DNA of 64,000 bases from Rhodonellum sp041748555 (GCA_041748555.1 JBGTDA010000043.1:1-64000), one strand, 5' to 3'. Shown: positions 54,421 through 62,913, counted from the first letter of the stretch. Notes: generated by a model from the sequence alone, not told the origin. A program made the numbers and translations.

Positions 54421-54529
54421 AGATTATAATCTAAAAAATAGGCCTAATTCTTAGATTACGATCTAAATATTAGGCCTAAAATTTAGAATATAAACGGAAA
54501 AGTTTGCCTAATTGATAGATTGGTATCTA
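54421..54529. promoter_or_regulatory. Three spaced palindromes upstream of the DUF4143 ATPase
   Basis: AGATTATAATCT (54421-54432), TTAGATTACGATCTAA (54451-54466) and TAGATTGGTATCTA (54516-54529) share the pattern AGATnnnnATCT. Their centres are 32 and 64 bases apart, a multiple of about three DNA turns, so a protein could bind all on one face. AGGCCTAA also recurs between them. The first site lies 37 bases upstream of the ATPase start. Confidence 0.55.
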
Positions 54530-54632
54530 ATCCCATCCCTTGGCTGATAACGGCTAAAGTGGTGAAGGTATCATCTCCTTCCAAAAAATAAACGATGATA
54601 TTGGTGTCCAGAAACAATGTATTCCCATTCAT
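54483..54632 (-). pseudogene. Truncated PIN-domain (VapC-like) toxin
   Basis: 49 codons from ATG 54632, inside the antitoxin gene: NTLFLDTNIIVYFLEGDDT is the first PIN-domain strand with its catalytic Asp, then the sequence diverges and stops at TAA 54483. A full PIN protein has about 130 residues and two or three more acidic residues, which are absent. The 3' part appears deleted, leaving the operator array of the ATPase gene next to it. Confidence 0.7.
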
Positions 54633-54792
54633 CCCTCACTCGTTTTTGAAATGCCAGCCCGTCTTCGTTGAATTGTACTCTTCCCGCATATTTGGAAGCA
54701 TCAAGGCCTTTTTTGGATTTTCCAGTCCTGAATTTTTTCAGGATGTTTTTAATGGTGGTTTTATCTGACCCTCTTTTCAAAATTGTTGCCAT
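54571..54792 (-). CDS. Antitoxin-like protein of a broken VapBC-type pair
   Basis: 73 residues: MATILKRGSDKTTIKNILKK and SKKGLDASKYAGRVQFNEDGLAFQKRVRDEWE, a layout common to Bacteroidota antitoxins that precede PIN toxins. The last 15 residues (YIVSGHQYHRLFFGRR) are read-through into the toxin region rather than a conserved end. The toxin ATG at 54632 overlaps it. The antitoxin is retained while the toxin is truncated. Confidence 0.75.
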   Translation of the reverse strand: MATILKRGSDKTTIKNILKKFRTGKSKKGLDASKYAGRVQFNEDGLAFQKRVRDEWEYIVSGHQYHRLFFGRR

Positions 54793-55134
54793 GGCCTACA
54801 CTTTTTTATATCAATCTAATATATTTTCCGGTGAATTTGTTTCATTTCAACTACAATTTTTCTTTAAATCAAAATTGCACTAAAATTTTTTTCCTAAAAC
54901 TATAAAAAAAGTTTTTAATTCCGAAAATTCTCAATTTACTTATTAATTAGTTTGTATGGGGGGGGGGGGGGTAAACTAATATTTTAGAATATTATTTGGT
55001 TTACATGTCTTGGAAATATTATATTCATTGTAAAACCGCAGGTTGGTGGGTTAATGGGTTTGGATTTTAAAAATTTAATTTTTAGGTTCCATAGTTCTTA
55101 TAAATTATAAATTTTTACTAAAAAATCATGAATT
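54793..55134. other. 342-bp AT-rich leader region of the Cys-peptide cluster with a G14 tract
   Basis: No gene is supported. The notable item is fourteen consecutive G at 54958-54971 within an otherwise AT-rich stretch, 163 bases before the peptide start. The promoter of the 55135 cluster should lie here; TTTG (54951) and ATTATTTG (54991) flank the tract but are too far apart for a standard promoter. Confidence 0.5.
54958..54971 (+). repeat. Poly-G tract (14 G)
   Basis: Seen directly. Homopolymer G runs of this length are unstable by slipped-strand mispairing and often mark phase-variable promoters. Exact length in an assembly is uncertain. Confidence 0.85.
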
Positions 55135-55311
55135 ATGTCAAACATTAAAAAAAAGATGGTCTACGGCCTATTAGGGATTTTCACCCTAACCTTATCTGTT
55201 GCATTTAATGCAACAAGTCAAGAATTAGAAACGAGGAGTAAATATCAAGGTGAAGGAACGGGTAACTGCTATTGTAATATAAAAGGAGTTGACTGTGCAT
55301 GTGTAGGATGA
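55135..55311 (+). CDS. Cys-rich exported small peptide (NVEALA-like)
   Basis: 58 residues from ATG 55135: SNIKKKMVYGLLGIFTLTLSV is a leader or membrane segment, then AFNATSQELETRSKYQGEG, and the tail ends with four cysteines in the symmetric pattern C-Y-C-x6-C-A-C and a final VG. An upstream ATG at 55128 stops after six codons. Short exported peptides of this kind sit next to beta-propeller lipoproteins in Bacteroidota (the NVEALA group), and the following gene is exactly such a protein. Family assignment is by pattern and context. Function is not known. It may be processed at the membrane and form disulfides or bind a metal. Confidence 0.7.
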   Translation: MSNIKKKMVYGLLGIFTLTLSVAFNATSQELETRSKYQGEGTGNCYCNIKGVDCACVG

Positions 55312-55327
55312 GGAGGATAAAATCCAA

Positions 55328-55354
55328 TGTAGAGACCTTAAGAAGGTCTATACA
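55328..55354 (+). promoter_or_regulatory. Hairpin between the peptide gene and the DUF4221 gene
   Basis: TGTAGAGACCTT, loop AAG, AAGGTCTATACA: a stem of about 11 pairs with one G/A mismatch, without a T-run. It lies 16 bases after the peptide stop and 14 before the next ATG. It can protect the upstream mRNA or attenuate read-through, so the peptide would be made in excess of the lipoprotein. Confidence 0.6.
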
Positions 55355-55368
55355 CTTTATTAAATAAA

Positions 55369-56556
55369 ATGAAAAAATCCAATCACAATCTAATTTTGAC
55401 AATTACTATCTTACTTTGGTGCTGTAATACCAGCAGCTCGACTTCTGATTCAGAATTAGGGTTGGAAACTGCCCCTCTATTGAAATCTCATAGATTATCC
55501 TCCATTAGCATTCCACTGAATAATAAAGCTCAATATGTTTTTCAATCCGGGGCAGTTTTGATTAATGAAAACGGGGAAGAAGAATACTGGGGTTTAGATC
55601 CTGCAAATAATTCAATAAGCGTATTCAACCTTTCTAAAAAGGAAGTATCAAATAGAATTCAAATCCCCAAAACCGGTCCCGAAGCGATAAACGACATACT
55701 TAACTTCTACGTCCATACAGCTGATTCTATCTTCATTGTCCCAGTAAATACTGGTAGAATATTTTTAATTGATTCTAAAGCAAAAATTATCAACAAATGG
55801 AACTATCAAAACCTAACTCTTCCGACCGGCGAAAGTCTCTCCGAAAACTTTCCTTTTCCTATAGCTGAGATGGGAACTCATTTCTTCTATCAAAAGGACA
55901 AAGCGCTTCTGACCCTACCTCTTTGGCTAAGAGGTCCAGGTAGTTTTTATAAGGTTCCTCCGCTGATCAATTTAGACCTAAAAAACAATAAAGTAGTTCA
56001 TAGTTTTGGAGAATATCCTGAAAATTACAAGGGAAATAAGATATCGATCAGAGATCATCCCAATTTAGTCCAAATGAAAAATGGTGAAATTTTAGTTTCA
56101 TTTGAAGAGTCTCATTATATTCAAAAATACTCACCAAATGGTGAGTTCCTAGAGCAGTTTGTTGCAAAAAGCAATTTTGTTGATAACTTCACTCTATTTG
56201 AAAGCTACCCAGACTATGAAACAAGACAGAACTACTGGGTAGAAAACGGATTGTATATAGGACTTTTGTATGATCCATATCGGGATCTCATTTACAGAAT
56301 CGTCTGTCATGGACAGCCCATAAAAGACATCAATGGCCGACTTAATAAACTATTAATGGCAACATGGTCTATTATCATATTATCACCAAATGGTGAATTG
56401 ATTGGAGAAATCCAATTTGACGGTTCAAAACATAGATTTAATGATGGTATTTATGTTTCGAAAGAAGGTATTCTGGCTAGCCTTGAAAACATTTACAATG
56501 AAAACGATATCGAGGAAAGGTTAGAGTTTGAACTTATTCAGTTTAATATAAAATAA
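55369..56556 (+). CDS. DUF4221-family lipoprotein (beta-propeller)
   Basis: 395 residues. Lipobox LLWCCN (about 17-22), then an all-beta propeller: YVFQSGAVLINENGEEEYWG, ISVFNLSKKEVSNRI, IPKTGPEAINDILNFYVHTA, FLIDSKAKIINKWNY, QMKNGEILVSFEESHYIQKY and IILSPNGELIGEIQFDG are one-blade motifs. DUF4221 members are surface lipoproteins found next to Cys-containing small peptides. A binding or export partner of the peptide is inferred from context only. The gene is co-directional with the peptide and the next gene (15-bp gap). Confidence 0.82.
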   Translation: MKKSNHNLILTITILLWCCNTSSSTSDSELGLETAPLLKSHRLSSISIPLNNKAQYVFQSGAVLINENGEEEYWGLDPANNSISVFNLSKKEVSNRIQIPKTGPEAINDILNFYVHTADSIFIVPVNTGRIFLIDSKAKIINKWNYQNLTLPTGESLSENFPFPIAEMGTHFFYQKDKALLTLPLWLRGPGSFYKVPPLINLDLKNNKVVHSFGEYPENYKGNKISIRDHPNLVQMKNGEILVSFEESHYIQKYSPNGEFLEQFVAKSNFVDNFTLFESYPDYETRQNYWVENGLYIGLLYDPYRDLIYRIVCHGQPIKDINGRLNKLLMATWSIIILSPNGELIGEIQFDGSKHRFNDGIYVSKEGILASLENIYNENDIEERLEFELIQFNIK

Positions 56557-56571
56557 TTACCCGATCACATA

Positions 56572-57057
56572 ATGAAACAAACTAGTATATCCTTTTCTTT
56601 ATTAATATTGTTGAGTTCTTGCTATAATTTATCCGGAAAAGAAAAGGATTTCTCTAATGAATTTTCTTTGTACCTTAAAAATACTTTCGATTTTCAAATA
56701 CAACAGAATAAGACTCATTTATTAGTATTGAATGTTGATTGTTTCTCTTGTAATGAACAATTCGTTGTTGATTTTTCTAAACAAAAAACTATTCCCGATT
56801 TGGTGCCAATAATTTGCGGGATTGAAGGATCCGAAATCATTGAGCAAAGTTTACTGAAAATAAAAAGAAATTATCCAAATTATTTGATAGATAGGCATAG
56901 GAAAGTTGATAGATATAGAATATCTGAATCAGGTAAAAATATTCTCGTTGAATACTATAAATCCGAACCATCAAGGTATTGGGATTTAGGCTCTGGGAAG
57001 TATACAAATCCGACAAATGGCAAAATCCTATTATCGTCAATAATTAGCGGTGAATAA
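56572..57057 (+). CDS. CxxC thioredoxin-like lipoprotein
   Basis: 161 residues. Lipobox LLSSCYN (about 13-19). The segment HLLVLNVDCFSCNEQFV (about 48-64) places a CFSC pair after a hydrophobic strand, as in thioredoxin/TlpA active sites, followed by PDLVPIICGIEGSEIIEQSL and a strand DRYRISESGKNILVEYY. The chain is shorter than a full TlpA protein, and the cis-Pro strand is not clear. With the neighbouring Cys-rich peptide, a thiol-disulfide role is suggested. Not assigned by homology. Confidence 0.6.
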   Translation: MKQTSISFSLLILLSSCYNLSGKEKDFSNEFSLYLKNTFDFQIQQNKTHLLVLNVDCFSCNEQFVVDFSKQKTIPDLVPIICGIEGSEIIEQSLLKIKRNYPNYLIDRHRKVDRYRISESGKNILVEYYKSEPSRYWDLGSGKYTNPTNGKILLSSIISGE

Positions 57058-57248
57058 ATAGTATTATGTAAATCCGCATTGAGAACAGAAGTTATCAAAA
57101 CCCCATTTGGATTGAAGTTAAAGAACAGCATTAAATAGTTGAAATTTTTACTATCCCTGCTCCGGCATCCTTGATACATTCTATCCCGCCTTTAGCATAT
57201 AAAAACGAGGTAGAAACCACGTCTAAGGCCTATATCTTTGATCCAAGC

Positions 57249-57272
57249 CTGCCTGTAGCAGACAGGCCTGAA
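57249..57272. repeat. REP-like GC-rich hairpin
   Basis: GCCTGT-AGCAG-ACAGGC within a short GC-rich block (CCTGCCTGT...AGGCCTG) in an otherwise AT-rich gap between the CxxC lipoprotein and the kinase. It resembles dispersed intergenic hairpins common in this family, and lies 20-40 bases past the kinase stop, where it could stabilise the 3' end. Confidence 0.4.
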
Positions 57273-57291
57273 GACTTGAACCAACACAGTT

Positions 57292-58605
57292 TCACTTCAC
57301 CAATATCGCCGCCCCCAACGCAGTTCCCAAGGCAAAATCCGTGGTTTCGATGGCTATGGGTGCCAGCTTTTCCTTCAGCATTTCCACAAAAATCTCGTTA
57401 GCATTGAAGCCTCCGTCGATAAAGATTTTGGGAACAGGTGAGCCTGAAAGGACCAGCCGGGTGGAATTTACCTGCAGATCCGTCAGATCATGTAGAAAGC
57501 AGTAATATGCGGCTTCGAAATTTTCAAATGCATCCAGATCGGTTTCGCCTGCTTCCGCTATGCCATAATTGGCAGGCTTCAGGTATTCGAATTTAAATCT
57601 TTTATCCGGATGGGATTTGGCTTTTTGATACAGCGTTTTGTCAAACTTCAGCTTTTTATAATACCCTGTTTCCAGGGAAAAATGGTCGTAAAGTTTATCA
57701 ATCTGAAACTTATGTTCCTCACCGATGAATAGCCGGCTGATCTTGATGGGTTTTCCATTGATCCCGATAAAATGCAAACAGTCCCGCTCCAGTTCCTGCA
57801 TGGTCAAGGGGGATGAATTAAAAGGATTGATGGTAATGGCCCAGGTGCCCGTGGACAGCAGTGCAAAGGGTTCGTCATTGGTTTCCAGATAGGGCAGTAG
57901 GGCAGCGGAAGAATCGTGAACGCCAATACCCACTGTAATTGTTCTTTCACCAAATTGTATGGGAAATGTTTTGGAAGTGTCTGTCACCTCGGGCAGCAAA
58001 GGTAAAATCCCTTCCTGCTTCAGCCAAACATGATAGTCATTATTGGTAAAATCCCAAAGCCCCGTATGACAACCAATACTCGTGTAATCCGAAACCAGCT
58101 TTCCGGTAAAAAGGTAACTGATAAACTGCGGAAGATGCAGCGAGTGGCTGATGTTTTTGAACACCTCAGTTTTTTCATACTTGAGCCAATAAAGCTGTAG
58201 CCCTGAATTCAGCATCCCCAAAGTAGGGGAGGAGGTTTTTTGGCAGAATGTTTCCCGGCCGCCGTATTGTTGATAAAACTTTTCCAAGAGCGGACCAGGA
58301 AAATCCTTGATATAGTTGAAAAGTGGAGTTGCAGGGTTTCCGTGTTTATCCAGATGTACCAGCGTAGCTCCGTAGGTAGTAAAGTTGAGTTTTTCGATCG
58401 CAAAATCGGGTAAAGTCAGGGCATAGGCAAATGTTTTTTTGACCCATTGAACCAATTCTGCCAAAGGCTCAGTAGGATCGCCATCCTCATCCTCGATATA
58501 TTCCAGCCGGTGATAAACCCTATATACTTCCTTAAGGTCCTTGTCGAAAAGAAAGAACTTCTTGTTGGTCTTGCCGATATCGAATATTGCCGTTACGGGT
58601 ATCAT
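57292..58605 (-). CDS. FGGY carbohydrate kinase (rhamnulokinase-like)
   Basis: 437 residues. N-terminal phosphate motif AIFDIGKTNKKFFLFD (about 6-21), LLSTGTWAITINPF (about 249-262) and the C-terminal nucleotide site KIFIDGGFNANEIFVEML (about 390-407) with GTALGAAILV. It phosphorylates a ketose; given the L-rhamnose isomerase and rhamnulose-phosphate aldolase upstream, L-rhamnulose is the likely substrate. It starts 1 base after the isomerase stop. Confidence 0.9.
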   Translation of the reverse strand: MIPVTAIFDIGKTNKKFFLFDKDLKEVYRVYHRLEYIEDEDGDPTEPLAELVQWVKKTFAYALTLPDFAIEKLNFTTYGATLVHLDKHGNPATPLFNYIKDFPGPLLEKFYQQYGGRETFCQKTSSPTLGMLNSGLQLYWLKYEKTEVFKNISHSLHLPQFISYLFTGKLVSDYTSIGCHTGLWDFTNNDYHVWLKQEGILPLLPEVTDTSKTFPIQFGERTITVGIGVHDSSAALLPYLETNDEPFALLSTGTWAITINPFNSSPLTMQELERDCLHFIGINGKPIKISRLFIGEEHKFQIDKLYDHFSLETGYYKKLKFDKTLYQKAKSHPDKRFKFEYLKPANYGIAEAGETDLDAFENFEAAYYCFLHDLTDLQVNSTRLVLSGSPVPKIFIDGGFNANEIFVEMLKEKLAPIAIETTDFALGTALGAAILVK

Positions 58606-58606
58606 C

Positions 58607-59884
58607 TTATAATCCTGTTGCTTTACTGTCTGTCCCTCTTTCCTTTACTAGGTTTTCCCTTACTTGCAGTGATTTGAAAGCAGAAACCGGAGCAAGGGCT
58701 CCTCCGGATATCCGACGTGCCTCCGCCAAAATTGGTCTCAGATCAGTTCGGAAAGCTTCCTGCAGGATTTCCTGAGCACCTGCTACATCATGGTTTTTTT
58801 GAGCTTCCTCCAATGCATTTTGATCCACCAGCAATGCCTGTGCATAGGCCAGTTTGATGGCTTCCACAGACTGCAATAAATCTTCCATGGGGTCTTTCAA
58901 ATTATGACTTGCATCAATCATCCAAGAAAGTGGTGGATTGTAGGTTTCCTGAAAACCTCTTACAAGTTCATGAAAAATGAGGAAAAGCTGATAGGGTTTG
59001 ATGCTTCCAACGGTCAGGTCATCATCTCCGTATTTTGAATCATTAAAATGAAAACCTCCCAGTTTGCCTTCCGTCATCAAAGTAGATACGATCTGCTCTA
59101 TGTTGGTATTGGGTAAATGATGGCCGAGATCCACCAGAGTAAAAGCCTTTTTGCCCAATTTATTTGCGAGTAAAAATGATGTACCCCAATCGGGAATCAC
59201 TGTACTGTAGAAATGGGGCTCATACGGTTTGTATTCGATCAGCATTTTCCAGTCTTCAGGTAAATCCTGATAGATTTCGTTCAATGAATCAAAAGTATTT
59301 TCCAGGGATTTTCGGATGCTGTGCTGACCGGGAAAGCCGGATCCATCTGCCAGCCATACAGTCAGCGCTTTGGAACCCAATTTTTTTCCGATTGAAATCA
59401 CCTCCTTGTTATGCTGGACCGCCAGATCACTGATGTTCTTTTCTGAATTGGCCAAAGACCCGAATTTATAAGATTTGGATTGTCCCGGTTGATCCTGAAA
59501 TGTATTTGAATTCACTGCATCAAAACCGATTTCGACTTCCCGGGCAATTTGCCTGATAGCTTCATAATCCTGTGGAATATCCCATGGGATATGCAGGGAT
59601 ACCGCATTGCTGGATTTGTTCAAAGCATGAATGATTCCAACATCCTGAATTTTTTGGATCAGCGAGGAAGGCTCCCCCCCACCTGAAAATCTCCCGAATC
59701 TTGTCCCACCTGTGCCCAAAGCCCAGCTGGGAATGGCTATTTGAAGTGCATTTATCTTTTCAGTCAAATCAGATACAGCTATGCCTTTTCGATCCAGGGT
59801 ATCAATCAAAAAATCGTTTTTTCGGGAATGCTCCTTTTCAAGAGCCGAATTAGCTTGTTGTATTTGGTCAGTGGTTATATTCAT
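58607..59884 (-). CDS. L-rhamnose isomerase, TIM-barrel (RhaI-type)
   Basis: 425 residues from MNITTDQIQQANSALE; an in-frame codon 54 bases upstream is less likely. TIM barrel of the sugar isomerase family related to Pseudomonas RhaI: IPSWALGTGGTRFGRF (about 48-63), VSLHIPWDIP, TVWLADGSGFPGQHS (about 199-213), MLIEYKPYEPHFYST, VDLGHHLPNTN and GGFHFNDSKYGDDDLT, which supply metal-binding Glu, Asp and His. Converts L-rhamnose to L-rhamnulose. Next to the kinase and aldolase/dehydrogenase genes. Confidence 0.92.
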   Translation of the reverse strand: MNITTDQIQQANSALEKEHSRKNDFLIDTLDRKGIAVSDLTEKINALQIAIPSWALGTGGTRFGRFSGGGEPSSLIQKIQDVGIIHALNKSSNAVSLHIPWDIPQDYEAIRQIAREVEIGFDAVNSNTFQDQPGQSKSYKFGSLANSEKNISDLAVQHNKEVISIGKKLGSKALTVWLADGSGFPGQHSIRKSLENTFDSLNEIYQDLPEDWKMLIEYKPYEPHFYSTVIPDWGTSFLLANKLGKKAFTLVDLGHHLPNTNIEQIVSTLMTEGKLGGFHFNDSKYGDDDLTVGSIKPYQLFLIFHELVRGFQETYNPPLSWMIDASHNLKDPMEDLLQSVEAIKLAYAQALLVDQNALEEAQKNHDVAGAQEILQEAFRTDLRPILAEARRISGGALAPVSAFKSLQVRENLVKERGTDSKATGL

Positions 59885-59993
59885 ATAGAAGAGTAAAGAA
59901 AAACAAAAACCTTCCAGGTTAAGATATGAATTTAGCATATCTATTTTAGAAAAAACCCGGAAGGTTTAAGGTATAGGAATAGGTTTGAAATGA

Positions 59994-62102
59994 TTACCTC
60001 ACAAATGCGGCAGCGACACCACCATCCACATTCAGGATATTTCCAGTGGATTTGGAAAGCGATCCCCCGACGAAGGCAAACACTCCGTTTGCAATGTCTT
60101 CTGAGGAGATTATTTCATTAAGAAGTGTTCTTTTAGCATAATGAGCAGGCAATTCTTCAACGGTAATGCCATAAGCTTTTGCCCGGCCCTCTGCCCATGT
60201 GCCTTCCCAGATTTTGGATCCTTCGATGACCGCATCGGGATTTACTATATTCACACGGATTTTATCAGGTCCAAGTTCGGCAGCCAAAAGTCTGGACATG
60301 TGTACCTGAGCCGCTTTTGCAGTTCCGTAGCCCACATTGTTCGGTCCGGAAACCAATGCGTTTTTGCTGGCAATATTGATGATGTCACCGCCCAGGTTTT
60401 GGGCCCGGAGTATTTTCACACCCTCTTTAGAGACCATAAACTGACCTTTCACCAAGACATCATTGAGTAAATCCCAATCCGCTTCCGTGGTTTCTGTCAA
60501 TGGTTTGCTGATGGCCAAACCTGCACAGTTGATCACGATATCAACTCCGCCAAAAGCAATATTGGCGGCTTTGAATGCATCCTGAATGGATTCGCTTTTC
60601 AACACATTCAGGGGAACCTGGATTCCCGTGTCTTTTCCAAAATCCGTGATGGATTCTTTCAACCGGTCCGCATCGAGATCAGTCAATACTATACAGGCAC
60701 CTTCTTGGGCAAGTTTATCGGCGATTGCCTTTCCGATACCCCCGGCACTTCCGGTGATCAAAGCCACTTTTCTGGAAAGCGGTTGCTCCTTGGGCATACG
60801 CTGAAGCTTTGCTTCTTCAAGCAGCCAATACTCAATGTCAAATGCTTCTTGAAGCGGTAAAGAAACGTATTCAGAAACGGCTTCCGCACCCCGCATCACA
60901 TTGATGGCGTTGATATAAAATTCACTTGCCACTCTGGAAGTCTGCTTGTTTTTTGCGTAAGCAAATAATCCCACACCTGGCCAAAGAATGATTACAGGAT
61001 TCGCATCGCGTATGCCTGGGCTGTTGGATCTTTTGTGGGTTTCATAATAATCCTTGTAGGAATCCCTGTATTCGGAAAACAAAATGGAAATATGATCTTT
61101 GATAGTTGCCAAATCCGATATATCCTGATCTGCCGGAATGTCCAATACCAGAGGTCGGATCTTTGTTCTTAAAAAATGATCGGGGCAAGATGTTCCCAAA
61201 GGCGCAAGTTTGTCGAGGTCGTTAGAATTGATAAACTGTAAAACGGTATCAGAATCGGTGAATGTTCCGATCATCCTGTCATAACTTGAAGCAAGACCTC
61301 TTAATAGCGGTGCAATGGCTGCAGCTTGTTCTTTTCTTTTTTCAGATGCCAAAGCTTTGATTTTTTCGCCTCCGAAAACAGGCCTTGTCTTACCATAATT
61401 GTCCTCCAGAAACTGTGAAGCTTTGTCAATAACTTCAAGGCTGTTGATATAGCATTCATATGCAGTGTCACCCCATGTAAACAGGCCGTGACCGCCTAGC
61501 ATAATCCCTCTGATACCGGGATTTTCTTCCAGTGCTTTTTTCAGTTGTAGTCCCAGATCAAAACCGGGTCTCTGCCATGGAACCCAGGCGATCTGTCCCT
61601 CAAATAATTCTTCTGTAATTTTTTCTCCTTCTTTGGAAGCTGCGATGGCAATGGCGGCGTCGGGATGGAGATGATCTATGTGTTTGAAAGGTAAAAAAGC
61701 ATGTAAAGGAGTATCGATGGAAGGTGCTTTGGAATCCAGATCATAAATGCAGTGGTTGAACAATCCCACCATCTCGTCTTCATGGTCAATTCCACGGTAG
61801 ATTCCTTCCAAAGCTCTCAGTTTGTCAACATATAAACCTGCCAAACCGGCTTTTGTAAGGGTGCCGATATCTCCGCCTGAACCTTTGATCCACATGATTT
61901 CGACATCTTTGCCACTCAAGGGGTCTTTTTCAAAAGTTTTACAGCTGGTGTTTCCACCGCCATAGTTGGTGATCCTGAGGTCTTGCCCCAGAATATTGGA
62001 TCGGTATATTAAAAGTGCAACTTCATCGTTGCCTAATGCTTTCGCTTTTTCTTCGTCCCAGAGGTATGATACGTGGTTAAATTGTTTTTCTAATATGGCC
62101 AT
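59994..62102 (-). CDS. Bifunctional rhamnulose-1-phosphate aldolase / short-chain dehydrogenase
   Basis: 702 residues, two enzymes fused. Residues about 1-420: class II aldolase/adducin fold (NYGGGNTSCKTFEKDPLSG; DTPLHAFLPFKHIDHLHPDA with the zinc His pair; RGIMLGGHGLFTWGDTAY) that splits L-rhamnulose-1-phosphate to DHAP and L-lactaldehyde. Residues about 440-702: SDR with KVALITGSAGGIGKAIADKL (NAD site) and YGTAKAAQVHMSRL (YxxxK catalytic), which oxidises the lactaldehyde. The fusion is a known rhamnose-catabolism enzyme (RhaD/aldehyde dehydrogenase type). The expected product, L-lactate, can be used by lutABC, 8 kb away. Confidence 0.95.
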   Translation of the reverse strand: MAILEKQFNHVSYLWDEEKAKALGNDEVALLIYRSNILGQDLRITNYGGGNTSCKTFEKDPLSGKDVEIMWIKGSGGDIGTLTKAGLAGLYVDKLRALEGIYRGIDHEDEMVGLFNHCIYDLDSKAPSIDTPLHAFLPFKHIDHLHPDAAIAIAASKEGEKITEELFEGQIAWVPWQRPGFDLGLQLKKALEENPGIRGIMLGGHGLFTWGDTAYECYINSLEVIDKASQFLEDNYGKTRPVFGGEKIKALASEKRKEQAAAIAPLLRGLASSYDRMIGTFTDSDTVLQFINSNDLDKLAPLGTSCPDHFLRTKIRPLVLDIPADQDISDLATIKDHISILFSEYRDSYKDYYETHKRSNSPGIRDANPVIILWPGVGLFAYAKNKQTSRVASEFYINAINVMRGAEAVSEYVSLPLQEAFDIEYWLLEEAKLQRMPKEQPLSRKVALITGSAGGIGKAIADKLAQEGACIVLTDLDADRLKESITDFGKDTGIQVPLNVLKSESIQDAFKAANIAFGGVDIVINCAGLAISKPLTETTEADWDLLNDVLVKGQFMVSKEGVKILRAQNLGGDIINIASKNALVSGPNNVGYGTAKAAQVHMSRLLAAELGPDKIRVNIVNPDAVIEGSKIWEGTWAEGRAKAYGITVEELPAHYAKRTLLNEIISSEDIANGVFAFVGGSLSKSTGNILNVDGGVAAAFVR

Positions 62103-62271
62103 GTTGTAACAAGGTTTAAGTTTAATACTAAAGTATTTTGAATTGATCTATTTACTGTCCTGTTGTGTACTGATTTCAGATAATCAATATGGAGCGGCAG
62201 CTTCCAAAATCCAATAGGACAAAATTTATGTGCAATAAAAAGCTTTTCACAGGATGATTTGAGTGGAGAAT

Positions 62272-62913
62272 CTAATCTTTTCCAATCACCAGTATGCCAG
62301 AATCCTCCATCTTGTTCAATACACAGCCTGTAGTTTGATACCAAATTGGCCTGATGGAAAAGCCGGCTTTTTTAATTGCCCTAGCTGCCCAGACGTTTGA
62401 GTTGTTGGGGAAATAATAGGATGAGCTGCCTTTATAAAAATGGCTACCGGAGTAAATTCCGGGTGCTGCCGGAATGATTTTGCCATTTTCATCCAGAGCA
62501 AATTCCTTCACCAAAAAGAGGCAGAGGTTGTGAAGTTGTTCATCATTGATTTCCATCCTGACCACGTTGGTATCAACATAATATTCCTCGATTTTCCGGT
62601 TGATGGGATTGACATGGAGGACGGAAGAAGTTGGCCAAAAGGCCGCTTTTAAAGCGATCCGGAGATTGAAACCGTCGTGGGGATAAAAATCCGCATCTCC
62701 CCATCCGATTTCAAGATATGGAGCATCCCTATAATCATGGCCTTCAGACCAAATACTGTCCGGTAAGCTGTATGCAGGAACCAATATGCCTGTATGCCAG
62801 CTGATACTGCTTACATAGATGATATGTTTGTTTTTGGGCTCTTGAAGGTGATGTTCCAAATGGGGAAGAAACAAGACCACATAAAAATAAATGTAATTGA
62901 GCGGATTTACCAT
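62272..62913 (-). CDS. DUF2459 protein
   Basis: 213 residues. A hydrophobic N-terminal segment (about 5-18) is followed by the DUF2459 pattern: IIYVSSISWHTGILVPAY, YLEIGWGDADFYPHDGF, VLHVNPINRKIEEYY, PGIYSGSHFYKGSSSYYFPN and the C-terminal WYQTTGCVLNKMED. The conserved Cys, His and Asn resemble an NlpC-like thiol hydrolase, but function is unproven. It is co-directional with the rhamnose genes, with about 170 bp non-coding between. Confidence 0.85.
   Translation of the reverse strand: MVNPLNYIYFYVVLFLPHLEHHLQEPKNKHIIYVSSISWHTGILVPAYSLPDSIWSEGHDYRDAPYLEIGWGDADFYPHDGFNLRIALKAAFWPTSSVLHVNPINRKIEEYYVDTNVVRMEINDEQLHNLCLFLVKEFALDENGKIIPAAPGIYSGSHFYKGSSSYYFPNNSNVWAARAIKKAGFSIRPIWYQTTGCVLNKMEDSGILVIGKD

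Noticed and set aside
55128..55148. ATG at 55128 as the start of the Cys-rich peptide
   Set aside because: That frame stops after six codons; the ATG at 55135 gives the full leader and Cys tail.
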